Below, piece by piece: positions 1 to 10,680 of a stretch of DNA of 64,000 nt (its first letter is position 1; the number at the start of each line of letters is the position of its first letter). This DNA is from Diphasiastrum complanatum (Eukaryota; Streptophyta; Lycopodiopsida; Lycopodiales; Lycopodiaceae). The stretch is taken from assembly GCA_029204225.1 (NCBI GenBank), contig CM055097.1:37675106-37739105 (forward strand). Reading direction: 5' to 3'. Both the position numbers and the translations under genes were made by a program. Under the pieces are notes generated by a model. It saw only the letters and a program-made list of their open reading frames with translations, did no database searches and was not told where the DNA came from.

Positions 1-294
1 CGATATAGTCTTGTACCTTGATGTTACTCAATTTGACAAAAGGGCTCTCTATCAAGCGAAAGGGCCTAAAGCGCTTGATAAAGGACTCTTTCAAAATTGA
101 CCAGTCTGTCTTATCTTCGCGATCTAGGTTAAAAAACCAATCATGTGCTTTAGCGATCATGGTCATCGAACACAGTTGGACCATAGCAGTGGGAGATGTT
201 TTGCCATCCACATCACATGCATTCTCAAGGATTTGCAAAAATCGTTGAGGGTCCGAACTACCGTCAAACTTGGGTAGATCTAACTTGGGTGTAC
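1..294 (-). pseudogene. Ty3/gypsy gag fragment, cut by window edge
   Basis: Reading the minus strand from about 294 down to 1 gives an uninterrupted frame of about 98 codons. It contains PKFDGSSDPQRF, then AKAHDWFFNLDRED, then LKESFIKRF. This is the usual layout of the retrotransposon gag (capsid) domain: a substrate-like start, an A-x-x-W-[FY]-x-x-L core and a W-x-x-[LF]-x-x-x-F-x-x-[RK]-F helix. Gag forms the virus-like particle of the element in the cytoplasm. The frame runs off the left edge of the window, so its downstream part is not visible. No start codon is evident on the right side, where unrelated repeat sequence begins, so this is probably a fragment. Confidence 0.7.
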
Positions 295-425
295 GTCTCT
301 TATGATGAGCACTGTGGATAGTAGAAACTCCATTCAGGTGTGTTCTGGCATGTGATGTTTCAACACCATGAACATGTGTTCTGGCTCATGAGGACTCGGC
401 TCTCTCAGGTTCTTGTCCCTTGAAT

Positions 426-516
426 GGGTTCGGTCGAGAATTGACAGAAACCTGTCAATTGAGATCTGACGAAAGCTTCAATCAAGATCTGACGAGAAAG
501 CTTCGGTCGAGATCTG
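426..516. repeat. Short imperfect tandem repeats
   Basis: Three imperfect copies of a roughly 30-bp unit built on GTCGAGATCTGACGAAAGCTTC lie between the two gypsy gag fragments (the motif is quoted loosely because each copy differs). Nothing coding is seen between about 300 and 540. Confidence 0.5.
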
Positions 517-539
517 ACAGAAGGATTATTACCAAATAT

Positions 540-838
540 TTGTGAATTGCAAAATGGGTACTCGGAGTTTGGACTCGTACCTACAAGATTTAATGCATTT
601 ATGGAATAAAGTCCCCTCATTCCATGCAAAACTGGCACTGTGGCAGTTTATCCTAGGTCTGTCCGCATATTATCAGAATGAGTGTAAGGGTAACGTGTTT
701 CAAACTTGTGATGATGTAGTTCATGTCACGAAAGCATATGACTCCACGGTTGTGGCATCTAGAAAGTAGTTACAGGCTAATCCATCTGGATCATCCAGAC
801 TCAGTCAAAAAAAAAAAAAAAAAGAGTTCGTGGAAATA
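540..838 (+). pseudogene. Ty3/gypsy gag fragment
   Basis: The plus-strand frame reads SLDSYLQDLMHLWNK, then LALWQFILGL, then YQNECK and a segment ending in VVASRK. It is interrupted by a TAG near 767 and then runs into a poly-A stretch at about 808-823. The same protein, in better condition, is encoded on the opposite strand at 4807-5148 (LALWQFILGLPADYQNECK), so both pieces come from one gypsy family. This piece stops where the Copia LTR-like sequence begins near 840-848. It is a dead capsid remnant. Confidence 0.65.
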
Positions 839-847
839 AGAGGTAAA

Positions 848-1600
848 TGAAACCAACGGTGGAAATGAAACTCGTTCTGTCCTCACGCTCCAAGGAGTAC
901 CACCAGAGATCATGCAAGTATGACGTCAGCAGATACTTCCTAGGTCGTGGCTAATCTGCCACTCTTGTAATTCCCTGATTAGTTGTAGATGTATAATCAC
1001 TCTAATCTTACGTTTACATAGAGAGACTATACTTACTGGATAATACTTGATATATATCAGAACATGATACACATAGTGTAACTAAGAGAAGAGACACCGA
1101 AGAAGTCTGATGCTAATAAGTAATCAAGACGAACACAGACAAAAGCTCTGCCTACTTGGGAACAAAAGATCCAATTGTCTGCTAGTGAAGCGAGACTACT
1201 ACTTGTGAGAGAACCGTGCTTCTCTCACGCCAACGCACTGCATGGATTCGCATGCAGTGCCCTGAAGAAATCAGAGAAAATCAATATAGATTATTTTCTA
1301 GTTGTGTCAGATCTTGGATGTTGAATGCTTATGCTATTTATTTCATATGTCTGAATTTTTTTGTTCCCTTTGAATTTTGCACCTTGGTTGAATTTAAGTC
1401 GAATGTTGTAATAATTTTATGAACATAGATCAATAGTAACTAACTACTCTTTGGAGGATTGTAGGAGTGTTTCAACTGGCAGTGCCCAACGAACGCATCT
1501 AAATTCCATCCGAATCTTGAAAGAGAGTCGTGACCATTTTGTGAGTTTTTATCCTCACGATTCTCATCGGTTGTATCAAAGCATCTCACGAATCTCATCA
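848..1600 (+). repeat. 5' LTR of deleted Copia element
   Basis: It is collinear with 3697-4497 over its length; shared segments include the stretch with GGTCGTGGCTAATCTGCC and the CAACGCACTGCATGGATTCG block. It ends ...AATCTCATCA, one base before the primer-binding site. The shared similarity extends about 8 bp further left (GAGGTAAA), so the true left edge is uncertain. The 3' copy carries two short extra segments, which accounts for its greater length. Confidence 0.75.
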
Positions 1601-1601
1601 G

Positions 1602-1614
1602 TGGCATCAGAGCC
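1602..1614 (+). other. Primer-binding site, tRNA-iMet type
   Basis: TGGCATCAGAGCC differs by one base from the standard plant initiator-Met primer-binding sequence TGGTATCAGAGCC. It sits one base after the LTR end, as expected for minus-strand DNA priming. Confidence 0.75.
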
Positions 1615-1712
1615 AGCCTGCCATATTCTGACATAGCCAAGAAGCTAGCAGATCCAGGAGGCCAAGCATTCAGACAATCAACCATCAACAAGAAAATAGA
1701 CTTCAAGAAGCA

Positions 1713-2196
1713 ATGGCTTCAATAAGATCTGCACTATACTTAATTCTTCAAGATCTAACTTTCTAGCCTGGGAATTTAAGACATCTTTGATACTCAAGGG
1801 TGAAGGACTCTTCCCCTGGGTGGATGGCACAGAAGAAATGCCTACGACAACAGGCAAGGCGCTACACGAATGGAGAGAGAAAAATGACAAGGCAATAGCC
1901 TTGCTATCATCTTCCATCGAAGATAGCCTTACACTTGACCTGGCTACACTCTCCAAAGCTAAGGAGATGTGGGATGCATTGCTCACAAGATTTCAGATGA
2001 AATCAAAAAGTCAGATTATGATGTTGAAAGATGAATTGATGAATCTGCAGTGGGATGGAAAAGAAGACCTCACCTCTTTCGTGAGAAAGATGAAGGATCT
2101 GTTTCTATCACTACACAACTCAGGAGCAGAGAATGCAGTATCAGCTGAGAAGCAGCTCACATATTTGTTGAGATCCTTATCCAGATCTTCTAGATG
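1713..2196 (+). pseudogene. Copia gag (UBN2-type)
   Basis: The coding sequence starts with an ATG near 1713 and continues after a frame break as LKGEGLFPWVDGTEE, KALHEWREKNDKA, LSKAKEMWDALLTRF, then the segment SQIMMLKDELMNLQWDG and a stop just after 2190. The E-W-x-x-x-x-x-K-A-x-x-x-[IL] and K-x-x-W-x-x-L-x-x-x-[FY] pattern is that of plant Copia gag (UBN2/DUF4219 class), the particle-forming capsid. Downstream sequence to 2460 still reads as gag in another frame. It is broken by at least two frame changes. Confidence 0.75.
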
Positions 2197-2462
2197 ACAT
2201 GAACCCTGCTCGCGAAAGATCCCACCATGAAGCTCGAAAAGGCGATTGTCAAGATTCGAGAGAAAGTCGAGGCCAAAGAGCATCTTGGTCACAAAGATGG
2301 TTATGACCAGGCACTCTACGACAACATAGAAAAATCAAAGAAACAGTTCAAGCCTAAGAGGGAGTCGAATCAGAGGTAGGATCATGACCAGCAAACAGAG
2401 GGGACCAGCAAAAGCAACTGGAAGACCAAAGGGAGGTCGAAACGACAAGATGTAGACAAGAA

Positions 2463-3060
2463 GACCTGCACGAGATGCAGAAGAGACGGGCATACAGTAG
2501 ATACTTGCTGGCTCAATCCCAAGATTGAGTGTATCCATTTCCATAAAAAGGGTCATGCAGCCATGGATTGTCACCAGAACCCAAGAAACAGATCAGCACA
2601 GAACAGACAAGAGGACAATAATAGTTCTTCCTATGTCGAGGATCCCAAGAGCTCAAAGATGGGTGAAGAAAGAACGAACAAAAATTGGTCGACCGCCTAC
2701 ATCTGTGAAGATGTGTGTGCAGCATCAGCGTCTGACACACACGAGGTGATCCTGGATTCAAGAGCCACCTCGCACTTCGTGACATCAAGACGAATCATGT
2801 CTGATTTCAGAAGTTCAGATCCCTCAAGATTCGTAGTTCTTGGAGATGGATCCAGACATCAAGTGAACGATATTGGTTCACTCTGGCTCAACACCAACGG
2901 TAGAGACAGACGACTCGAAGATGTTCTATTCGTGCCAACTTTGCAGTAAGACTTGCTCTCTGTAGCAAGAATAGCAGATGCAAGGATGCGTGTGATGTTT
3001 TCTAACAAAACATGCAACGTGATTGATGCCAGCACCAGGACTCTCATTGCTCTAAGGAGG
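2463..3060 (+). pseudogene. Copia nucleocapsid knuckles and protease start
   Basis: The first knuckle reads CTRCRRDGHTVDTC (CX2CX4HX4C, intact). A second knuckle-like segment reads CIHFHKKGHAAMDC, where the second Cys is replaced by Phe. Further on, VILDSRATSHF is the aspartic protease active-site region; the family motif is D-S-G-A, and here Gly is Arg, which should disable it. A stop follows at about 2947, after VLFVPTLQ, the usual protease C-terminal motif. The coding then resumes as the beginning of the GAG-pre-integrase region before the deletion join near 3060-3095. Confidence 0.75.
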
Positions 3061-3094
3061 ATGCACCATTGCATCAGGAGCAGCAATTCTCTAG

Positions 3095-3565
3095 GTCATC
3101 AAGAAGCAGACCATTGTAGCCCAATCGTCCTACAACGCAGAGTACGTAGCAGCAGTGAAGATGGCCAACGAAATAATTTGGCTAAGACAATTCCTGGATG
3201 AATTGGGGAAAACAAGAAATGAGCCATTGGTCTTGCAGATGGACAACACCTCTGCGATACACCTGACGAAAGATCCTGTGTTGCACTCAAGAACAAAGCA
3301 CATTGCGATCAAGTATCACTTGATCAGAGATTTGATTGAAAGGAAGATGATGCAGACCACCTTCATAGGAACGAAAGATATGGTTGCTAACATCTTCACT
3401 AAAGCTCTAGACAAAGGGCTTTTTGAGAGGCAAAGTACCAGTCTCGGGATCATAAAGCTACCATGCTTTGAGAGGGAACTGAAGAAACAAAGTGTTTTTG
3501 ATTACAAAGCCTTGCTAGTTTTCAGCCCTTCACTGACGAAGATGTTCGCGAACTCGAACATCTAG
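3095..3565 (+). pseudogene. Copia RNase H
   Basis: This frame reads KKQTIVAQSSYNAEYVAA, NEIIWLRQFLDELG, QMDNTSAIHLTKDP, HSRTKHIAIKYHLIRD and DMVANIFTKAL, which are the sequential motifs of Copia RNase H. This domain degrades the RNA strand during reverse transcription. The Asp of MDNTSAI corresponds to the catalytic CDNxSAI motif. The frame runs about 157 codons to a stop at 3563 and is the best preserved part of the element. The upstream half of RNase H and all of RT are missing. Confidence 0.8.
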
Positions 3566-3696
3566 AGACACGAAACACGAAGAGTTTTGCAAACACGAAA
3601 GTCAACGGAGATGAAGACGAACGGTTCGCGAACATGAAGGATCCACGAATGAGATTCATTTGCGATCCAGCAAGAGAGAAAGGCAGACGAGGTAAA

Positions 3697-4497
3697 TGAA
3701 ACCAATGATGGAAACAAAATCCATTCTGTCCTCATGCTCCAAGGAGTACCACTAGAGATCACGTAAGTACCCAAAAGTACAGAGATATGACCTGATGGCA
3801 TGACGTCAACTTATACTTCCTAGGTCGTGGCTAATCTGCCACTCTTGTAATTTCCTTTTTAGTTGTAGATGTATAATCACTCTAATCTTAGGTTTAGATA
3901 GAGAGACCGTACTTACTCAATAATATTTGACATATATCAGAACAAGATACACAGAGTGTAACTAAGAGAAGAGACATTGAAGTCTGATGCTAGTAAGTAA
4001 TCAAGATGAACACAGACAGAAGCTCCGCCTGCGTGCGAGAAGATAATTCTGTCTAGGATCAAAAGATCCAATTGTCTGCTAGTGAAGCGAGACTACTACT
4101 CGTGAGAGAACCGTGCTTCTCTCACGCCAACGCACTGCATGGATTCGCATGCAGTGCCCTGAAGAAATCAGAGAAAATCAATATATATTATTTTCTAGTT
4201 GTGTCTGATCTTGGATGTTGAATGCTTATGCTATTTATTTCATATGTCTGAGTTTTCTTGTTCCCTTTGAATTTTGCACCTTGGTTGAAATTAAGTCGAA
4301 TGTTGTATTAATTTTATGAACGTAGATCAGTAGTAACTGACTACTCTCTGGAGAATCTTAGGTGTGTTTTAGCTGGCAGTGCCCAGCGAACGCATCTGAA
4401 CTCCATCCGAATCTTGAAAGAGAGTCGCGAATGTTTCATGAATTTTTCTCCTCATGATTCTCATCGGTCGTATCAGAGCATCTCATGATTCTTATCA
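3697..4497 (+). repeat. 3' LTR of deleted Copia element
   Basis: Direct-repeat partner of 848-1600. It is preceded by a purine-rich stretch (AAGAGAGAAAGG, 3670-3683) that could be the polypurine tract, followed by 13 bases to the TG. It ends ...TCTTATCA at 4497, beside antisense gypsy sequence. Confidence 0.7.
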
Positions 4498-4502
4498 ATT
4501 AC

Positions 4503-5180
4503 TGGCTTCAGTTTTTAGGCCGAGTTTCTACACAAGACCAGAGTTAATGAGATTATGAGTAGATCCATTGTCCACTAAAATACAAATTTCATGTCCATTA
4601 AAGTGTCTTTCAAACGAAATAAATCATTTGGCAAGAATGAAGTAGTACTAAAAGAATAATTACACTCACAATCAACCTTAATAATTTCCAACTTAAGATT
4701 TTCTTTACCTGGCATCTCAATCACTTGAACTGCACTTTTCTTTCGTTCTTGGCAGAATTTCATAATATGTCCAGGCTTACTACAATGGAAAAACACATTG
4801 GTCCTTCTAGTCTTTTTCTGGGACAAATGTAGCTTGATCCAATTTCTTTTGTCTAAACTCAGATGTAGCTTGATCTAGTTCATCGAAATACTTGAATTTT
4901 TTATTCCCACGAACTCTTTTATTTCCTTTCTTCTGGATGGGTCCGGATGATCCAGATGGATTAGCCTGTAATTGCTTCCTAGATGCCACCACTGTGGAAT
5001 CATACGCTTTCGCGACTCGTACGACATCATCGAAAGTTTGAAGCACATTACGCTTGCACTCATTCTGATAATCTGCAGGCAGACCTAGGATAAATTGCCA
5101 CAGTGCCAATTTTGCATCGAATGAGAGAACGTTATTCCATAAATCCATAAAATCTTGTAGCTACGAGTCCAAACTCTGAA
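4503..5180 (-). pseudogene. Ty3/gypsy gag C-terminus, zinc knuckle and protease start
   Basis: Reading right to left: MDLWNNVLSFDAKLALWQF, then YQNECKRNVLQTFDD, a basic linker with KGNKRVRGNKKFKYF, then after a frame change FFHCSKPGHIMKFC, and finally VDNGSTHNLINSGLV. The knuckle has lost its first Cys (Phe instead). The last segment is the retropepsin start (family D-S-G-S-T-H; here D-N-G-S-T-H). The same protein region occurs on the plus strand at about 21.8 kb (CECSFSTTSFLPNELFRL), so they are relatives. The coding stops at the Copia LTR edge at 4497. Confidence 0.75.
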
Positions 5181-5239
5181 TACCCATTTTGTAGTTAATA
5201 AATCTTTGGTAGAAATCTGAGTCATCTATAACCACAGTG

Positions 5240-5425
5240 ACTTTCTGAACACTTCCATAAACTCATGAGAACAGGAAAATTTCTTAGACATATACCAAAC
5301 GCTAATGAAAATTTGGTTTTCCTTTTCATTTCTCTAGCTTTAGCATTACTCTGTTAGGGTCTATTAGTTTAATGCAACTAATGAAAGTACATGAATAGAA
5401 AATCCACAGAATTTGGATTCCAGTA
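5240..5425 (-). repeat. Gypsy leader segment, inverted relative of 15238-15400
   Basis: The minus strand here (TAGACCCTAA..AGTAATGCTAAAGCTAGAG..ATGAAAAGGAAAACC) closely matches the plus strand at 15238-15400. It directly precedes the antisense gag at 4503-5180, so it is probably the untranslated leader and gag start of that gypsy family. The stretch 5426-5680 has no recognised content. Confidence 0.6.
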
Positions 5426-5680
5426 CCTCTCTTACTGTATTCAACAAAAAATCTGTTTTGTTGAATAAAGAAGTTACCTCCATTCAACCATCACGACTTA
5501 CTTCATTAGTCCAACTAAATCTCACCTACAATGGGAATCTTGCAAAAAGCTTTTGCTTGCAAATCACTAATTACCGAAATCTATTAGAGCGATAGCAAAA
5601 CTATTGTTATTTTACCGATTGAAAAGGAAAAAAAACTCCCCAAACACAATTTAACTCAGTTCACTAGGAGTAACCTCACT

Positions 5681-5902
5681 CCATAGTTAAACTGTTAAAC
5701 ATCACATCACCAGGTAATCAAGCTTCCACTTACAGGGCACTCACTTGGAGAAAATTACCATGAAGAATCAATATTTTACTATCATTCTAAATCCATAGTT
5801 AAACTGTTAAAAAGCACATCACCAAAGTCAAGCTTCCACTTACTGGGCACCCGTTGGAGAAAATTACCGTGAAGAATCGATATTTTATTGTCAATCCTAA
5901 AT
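5681..5902. repeat. 112-bp tandem duplication
   Basis: Two adjacent copies start CCATAGTTAAACTGTTAAA (5681 and 5793) and share TCAAGCTTCCACTTAC, GGAGAAAATTACC and GAAGAATC. They differ by scattered substitutions and small indels, so the duplication is not brand new. No coding is seen. Confidence 0.85.
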
Positions 5903-6361
5903 CGATGGGCCAATCCCATAGATATAACAGTTAGGATAATAAAATTAACTATCAAGGATCATATTGGCAGTGTAGTTAGCTAATTTGCAAGCAATTAGCA
6001 TACACATAGATAAACTAAAAAAGAGATTACTCCTCAACCCAAGAGAACACTATATGAACTGTATTCACAAGAAGACTAAAGAGTACCTATATACAGTCTT
6101 ATTTCTTTGGGAGGCACTGATGCATAGTGTTACGGTCCCCGTTACGGGATGCGTCTTCCAACTTTACTTAGTATGTATCGTCAAACTGGCACACATGCGA
6201 ACTGTTACATAAACAGAGAAATCTCAAAAATGCTGCTAAAATAGAAAATAGTCATGGAACTGTAAGAAAAACTTGTGCTTACTTATTCTAATACTCTCCC
6301 TTAAGCCCTAGTTTATCTTTAGTAATCATCAATGAAGGTCAAGAAATAAAATGCTCCTCCA
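5903..6361. other. No recognised feature
   Basis: AT-rich sequence without a supported gene. A short direct repeat GTTACGG..GTTACGG lies near 6130-6150. The right end leads into antisense Copia coding sequence. Confidence 0.5.
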
Positions 6362-7725
6362 ATGGACGTTACCTTCATTGGTCCACATAGATCAGAGTGC
6401 ACCAACTCAAGCACTCATTTTGCCCTTGTTGCGCCTTCTTTATTGAACTTCTCCTTGTGTAACTTGCCTAGCACCCACCCCTTGCAAAAGGGCTCTTCTT
6501 TGTCATCCAAACTTGGTAGGCATGATACCATCTTAAGCTTGCAAAGCAACCTCAAGCTTTCGAAGTTCAAATGCCCCAAACGTCTATGCCATAAATCACT
6601 TTGCGATATAGGTGTTGATGCTAGTGCATTGCACTTCATAACAACAACATTTAACTTTTACAAACCACAAGTTTTATCCTTAAAGCCATCAGCAATCACC
6701 TTGAAACCTTGTTTCACGTCCTTGACCTGACATTTCTTGTTATTGAAGTCTACCTTCAACTTATGATCCACCATTGTACCAACAAATAACAAACTTTTCT
6801 GAAGGCTAGGAACATACAACACATTTTTAATTACCTTTACATGTCCATTAGGAAATTGGCTCCAACTCCATGAATTTGACGCTCATCATCATTGCAACTC
6901 TATTTCCATCATTGGTAAGCTCTAGGCTTTTGAACCATGACTTGTTGCCAATCATGTGTCTTGTTGCTCCTGAATCCACGTGCCAATGCGTGTGATCAAT
7001 AGAATGTTGTGATGCTAATGTTGTCGCAAATGCCATGCCTTGATCTTCATTTTCACTATCATTCTCTTGTTCAGCAAGATTGGTCAACCACTTTGCCTTT
7101 CTTGATATTCGTCTTCTTTTTGCGGCAGTCCCTTGCCCAACGTCCAGGCTTTTGGCAATAGAAACACTTGTCTTTCTTTTTCTTGCCAAATGAGGATCCC
7201 TGATCATCAACCTCCACATGTGATTTCTTGGGTTGCTTCTTGTACTTATGCTTTCCTTTAGCTAGCATTGCTTGCTCTTCTGATGAGGGCTGTCGAGATC
7301 TCACTACTTCTCGCTTGAAGGTTCTCAAACATTGGTAGCCTCTCCCTCGAAGCAATGCCGCCTGCAAACATTTGAAAATTTTAAGACAAGTCATTCATAG
7401 CTGTGTGGACAAGCTCAACATCCCTTATTGGTTCTCTAATAGCTGTCAATTGGTCTTGTAACTCCATTAGCGTGAAATAGGGCCCTATCCCTTCATTCTC
7501 CTCCATGGGAACACCTATGAGTTTGTCCCTCAAAACATCATTCGAGAGGGGTTTTCCATTTGAAACTATGTTTTGAGTGCCTCCCAAGAACCTCTTGTTG
7601 TCGCACTCACTAATATGGGCAATGACATGGTCATGGACTGACAAATTTATCAATGATAAGGCCTTCTGTGCCCTTTTGTCAAATGCGTGAATGTCAGCTG
7701 GATTTGTAGTTGGTCGTTGCTCCAC
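6362..7725 (-). pseudogene. Copia gag, nucleocapsid, protease and GAG-pre-integrase
   Basis: Read right to left. Gag: NPADIHAFDKRAQKALSLIN and LRDKLIGVPMEENE (7725-7381). Then a Lys-rich linker and a knuckle CFYCQKPGRWARDC (about 7190-7140), in which the His of CX2CX4HX4C is Arg. Then protease HWHVDSGATRHMIGN with an intact D-S-G-A (about 7000-6955). Finally the GAG-pre-integrase motif DLWHRRLGHLNFESLRLL (about 6600-6545). Several frame changes separate the blocks. The integrase core is missing on the left. On the right, gag is cut abruptly at 7726, five bases before a TGTTG-starting gypsy LTR, suggesting that the gypsy element landed in or replaced the rest. Confidence 0.8.
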
Positions 7726-7730
7726 CCCAG

Positions 7731-8216
7731 TGTTGAATGTCCATGTTTTGTATAAGGGAGTCGGAATAATTCTTGACGTGGATAGCCGGTCACTCCAGTT
7801 GTATGTGGTTAACAGTTATGCTACATCATTCCGGGTGTGGTCGTCTCAAGTACTTAATAATCATATGAGGGTCCAGACCCATAATTGGACATAGCACTTG
7901 CATGGTGAATGACTGCTCTAATCAAGAATAGGAGGTCAATAGCTTAATAGCGGTTGCATGGAAATCCTAAGGAGAATATTCTCTTCTCTTGGAGAGAATA
8001 CATACCAGGGAAACTCGCCCATCTCCCTATTGGAATGTCCGATTCTTGAGCCAGGTTTCCTCTCCTCTCTTGTATTCATTCATTGTGGCTTGGGGGTGAA
8101 GGGTTGGGGTATTGACTAGCCTCTTCATGTTGGTTGGGTGATTTATGCTCCACATGTGTCCTTTTGGTTTGCATGTGATAGGATTCTTGAAGATCTTCCC
8201 TTGGCGATCGTAATAG
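7731..8216 (+). repeat. Gypsy-type LTR
   Basis: Starts TGTTGAATGT directly after truncated Copia gag and ends just before TGGTATCAGAGCTTGG. Its 3' part (CTCTCCTCTCTTGTATTC, then GTTGGTTGGGTG) resembles the LTR-like sequences ending near 15233 and 20070, so three related LTRs lie on the plus strand in this window. Confidence 0.65.
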
Positions 8217-8228
8217 TGGTATCAGAGC
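8217..8228 (+). other. Primer-binding site, tRNA-iMet type
   Basis: TGGTATCAGAGC is an exact match to the usual plant initiator-Met primer-binding sequence, directly after the LTR at 7731-8216. Confidence 0.8.
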
Positions 8229-9430
8229 TTGGATCACATCAATCAGGAGGTGGGGCTTGAGGATTTTGGATTTTTGCAGTTTTTTTGGTGTATCTCTTTG
8301 CTTATTCTTCCAGGTGGTGGAACTCGTTTCCAAGTAGGTGGCTTCTTAGATCCTTGGTTTACTTTCAGCCTAAAGATCATAATTGTAAATTTGCTGCATG
8401 AATTTTGATGGAAATCATAGGATTTTTTATGGTTTTAGTGAATTTTTCACCTAGAATTCATGGTTTTTGCTTGGAATTGACCGTAGGTACTGATTTAGTA
8501 TGTTTTATAGATTGTGCTTACTGTTTTACAGTAATTAATGATTGGATCTAGTGATTGTTGATGTTTGAGTAATCAAAAGGATGATTAGATAGTGATTTTG
8601 GACCAAAAATTGGGGTTTTTGGACTAGAAATGGGCTATAGAATTCATATTTGACTAAAATCAGAAATTTTAGTGCTTGAATGTAATGGATTTACAGGGAT
8701 TAGGATAAGATTGCACTTATTTGTGGATTTATCCCACAAATTTTGGTCAAATTTGGTCAAAAAACATGGTTTTTTGATGATTTTTGGACTAAATTTGTGG
8801 TAGATCTCAAAATTTTTAGCCAATAGTTGGTAAGCATGTTTTCAAAGGGTAATGAAGCTGTCCTAAATCTTTCATGAAGTTTGGTTAGGATTGGACACCA
8901 TTAGGAGACTCAAAACATCAAAAAAATAGTGTATCTTTGGTGATTTTTGGGCATGAAAACCTATCAAATGGGGGTATGAACCTATTGTTTCTCATAAAAG
9001 CTTGAATATATGATGGATTTCCTTTGATTTGAGCCATCATGCATCCAATTTGGATAGGTGAGCATTAGACACCATCATGTTGAAGTTTTGCTTGTTGAAG
9101 GAGGCCAAAAATGCATTTTTTGCATGATCTGAGCTTATGCTTGCTTGCTAGACCTGTTAGAAGCTTCTATGCCTCTCTAATGAACCTTAATAGAGTTCTT
9201 GTAACCTCTGATTGGATGCTTATTGGGCTGGAGCTGAATTTTTTTATGATACCACCTTCCCAAAGTGCGCCCTACTACCTGAATTTTGGCCATTTACTGC
9301 TCGCACGTGTGAAGCCTATGTGGCAAGGTGATGTGTCAAGTGCCTTGTAGCCCCATCTCCCTCCGTGCTATGCTTTACAACGACCAATTTGGTGTCCTAT
9401 AGAGAAGTTATGGACGTATGAAGTTTGGCA
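8229..9430 (+). other. Retroelement leader, non-coding
   Basis: No gene is seen. Sequence near 9300-9420 (CGCACGTGTGAAGCCTATG, CCAATTTGGTGTC) recurs in the same order at 21112-21235, in the leader of the second plus-strand gypsy element. The two leaders are therefore homologous. Confidence 0.6.
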
Positions 9431-9776
9431 CTAGTGAACTATCCATAGTTCATCAGAGGTGTCCATAAAGGGTTTAATGACACTCTTGGCATGCTTATGA
9501 TTGGGCGAGTGTTGTTTGCTAGAAAATATGCCTATGGCTACAAGGGCGGCTTGTGTCACATGCACCTTGTGTGTAACGGTCTGGTAGGTGATATAGAACT
9601 TAGCTTTGGCCTCAGTCCAGGTGCTAAAGGCCATGGTTATGAATCCCATATTGATTTTTCCAGTAAAGACGCGCTCGTGGATCCCCATTGCGGTGAGCAG
9701 CAAGGTTCATCCATTGAGCCACTAGTACGCAACTTCAATCCGCAACTTATTGTACTCATTTACTTCTGTTACGTTT

Positions 9777-10070
9777 TCATATTGAATCAATACTATCTTT
9801 CATATCTTTTTTGTGTAATCGACGATCGTGCCATGCCTTGCGACGGGCTTTCTCTGTTGCTAATGCATGAACTGTCGTCAATCTGGTCTCACAAAGTTTT
9901 TGTAAAGTCTCATGATGCATTTGGAAGGATTTCGCATCATCCAACCGTTCCGTTGTTGCTATGCGTAGAGATGGAAATTCAATTGGCATAATTGCATCTT
10001 GTCCATAAACAAGCTGAATGGCGTTTGATTTGTACTACCTTTGTAAGTGGTTCTGAATGCCCATAAAGCC
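9777..10070 (-). pseudogene. Ty3/gypsy integrase fragment (antisense, nested)
   Basis: Minus strand, right to left: TNQTPFSLVYGQDAIMPIEF, then a segment with ERLDDAKSF and LCETRLTTVHALATEKARRK ending in WHDRRLHKKD. These are the T-P-F-x-L-V-Y-G and P-[IV]-E-x motifs and the coiled R/K-rich stretch that follow the gypsy integrase core. The fragment lies antisense inside a plus-strand gypsy leader, which resumes near 10170 (AGTATAGTGCTTG, compare 21310). It is a nested or transposed scrap without its catalytic core. Flanking 9431-9776 may belong to the same insertion, but I recognise nothing in it. Confidence 0.75.
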
Positions 10071-10680
10071 ACATAAAGCTTATGTTCCCAATCAAAATGA
10101 CTTGCTTCTACCGTTTCTGTCGTAATGTTGTAGAGAATATGGAAGATTTAGCTTGTCTGATGCATGCATGTTTGTAATTCAGTATAGTGCTTGTTTGTGG
10201 ATGGAAATGTATGGATAGACCTGTATGCATGCTTGGATGCATGTTGCATGCGTAAGTAGATTGATCAGTAGATTTCTTGCATGAAGCTTTTTTTTAAATT
10301 CTAGATCAAAAAACAAATTTCCTAGTAACTATGCTATTTATGAAAAAAAAAAGTTGTTTTTTCAAAAAAAGTCTATGCATGTAAATTAAGATTCATGCAG
10401 GATGTTTCGAAATGATTTTGCTTGTGAATCTGATAAGTTGATCTTCTTAATCGATTTTTACAGTTGGTCCATTTCAAACATATTTCAAAAATCTCAGTTT
10501 TTCGTAAATTTTTTAGTTTTGGTCCTAAAAGCTATTAGTTATTAAATCAGTTTGATATTGATTCTGCAAAATTTGCTTAAATGAGTGAAAGACCTTGCTA
10601 AGTATTATCGGCCAGTCATAAAGGTTCTGAACTTTTCACTTATTGGTTGATGATTGGATCTCGACTAATTAGCTAATTAT

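Larger units (their letters stand above)
848..4497 (+). mobile_element. Copia element with internal deletion (two LTRs, no IN/RT)
   Basis: Two direct repeats of about 0.75-0.8 kb, both starting TGAAACCA and ending in TCA, flank an internal region. That region carries a tRNA-iMet-like primer site, Copia gag, zinc knuckles, the protease start and then, after a join at roughly 3060-3095, RNase H. Integrase and reverse transcriptase are absent. The total is about 3.65 kb, against about 5 kb for a complete plant Copia element. Frame breaks and stops occur in gag and after the protease. No matching 5-bp target duplication is visible: the left flank is gypsy gag (+) and the right flank is gypsy protease (-). 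The element could only move by borrowing proteins from a relative. Confidence 0.8.
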
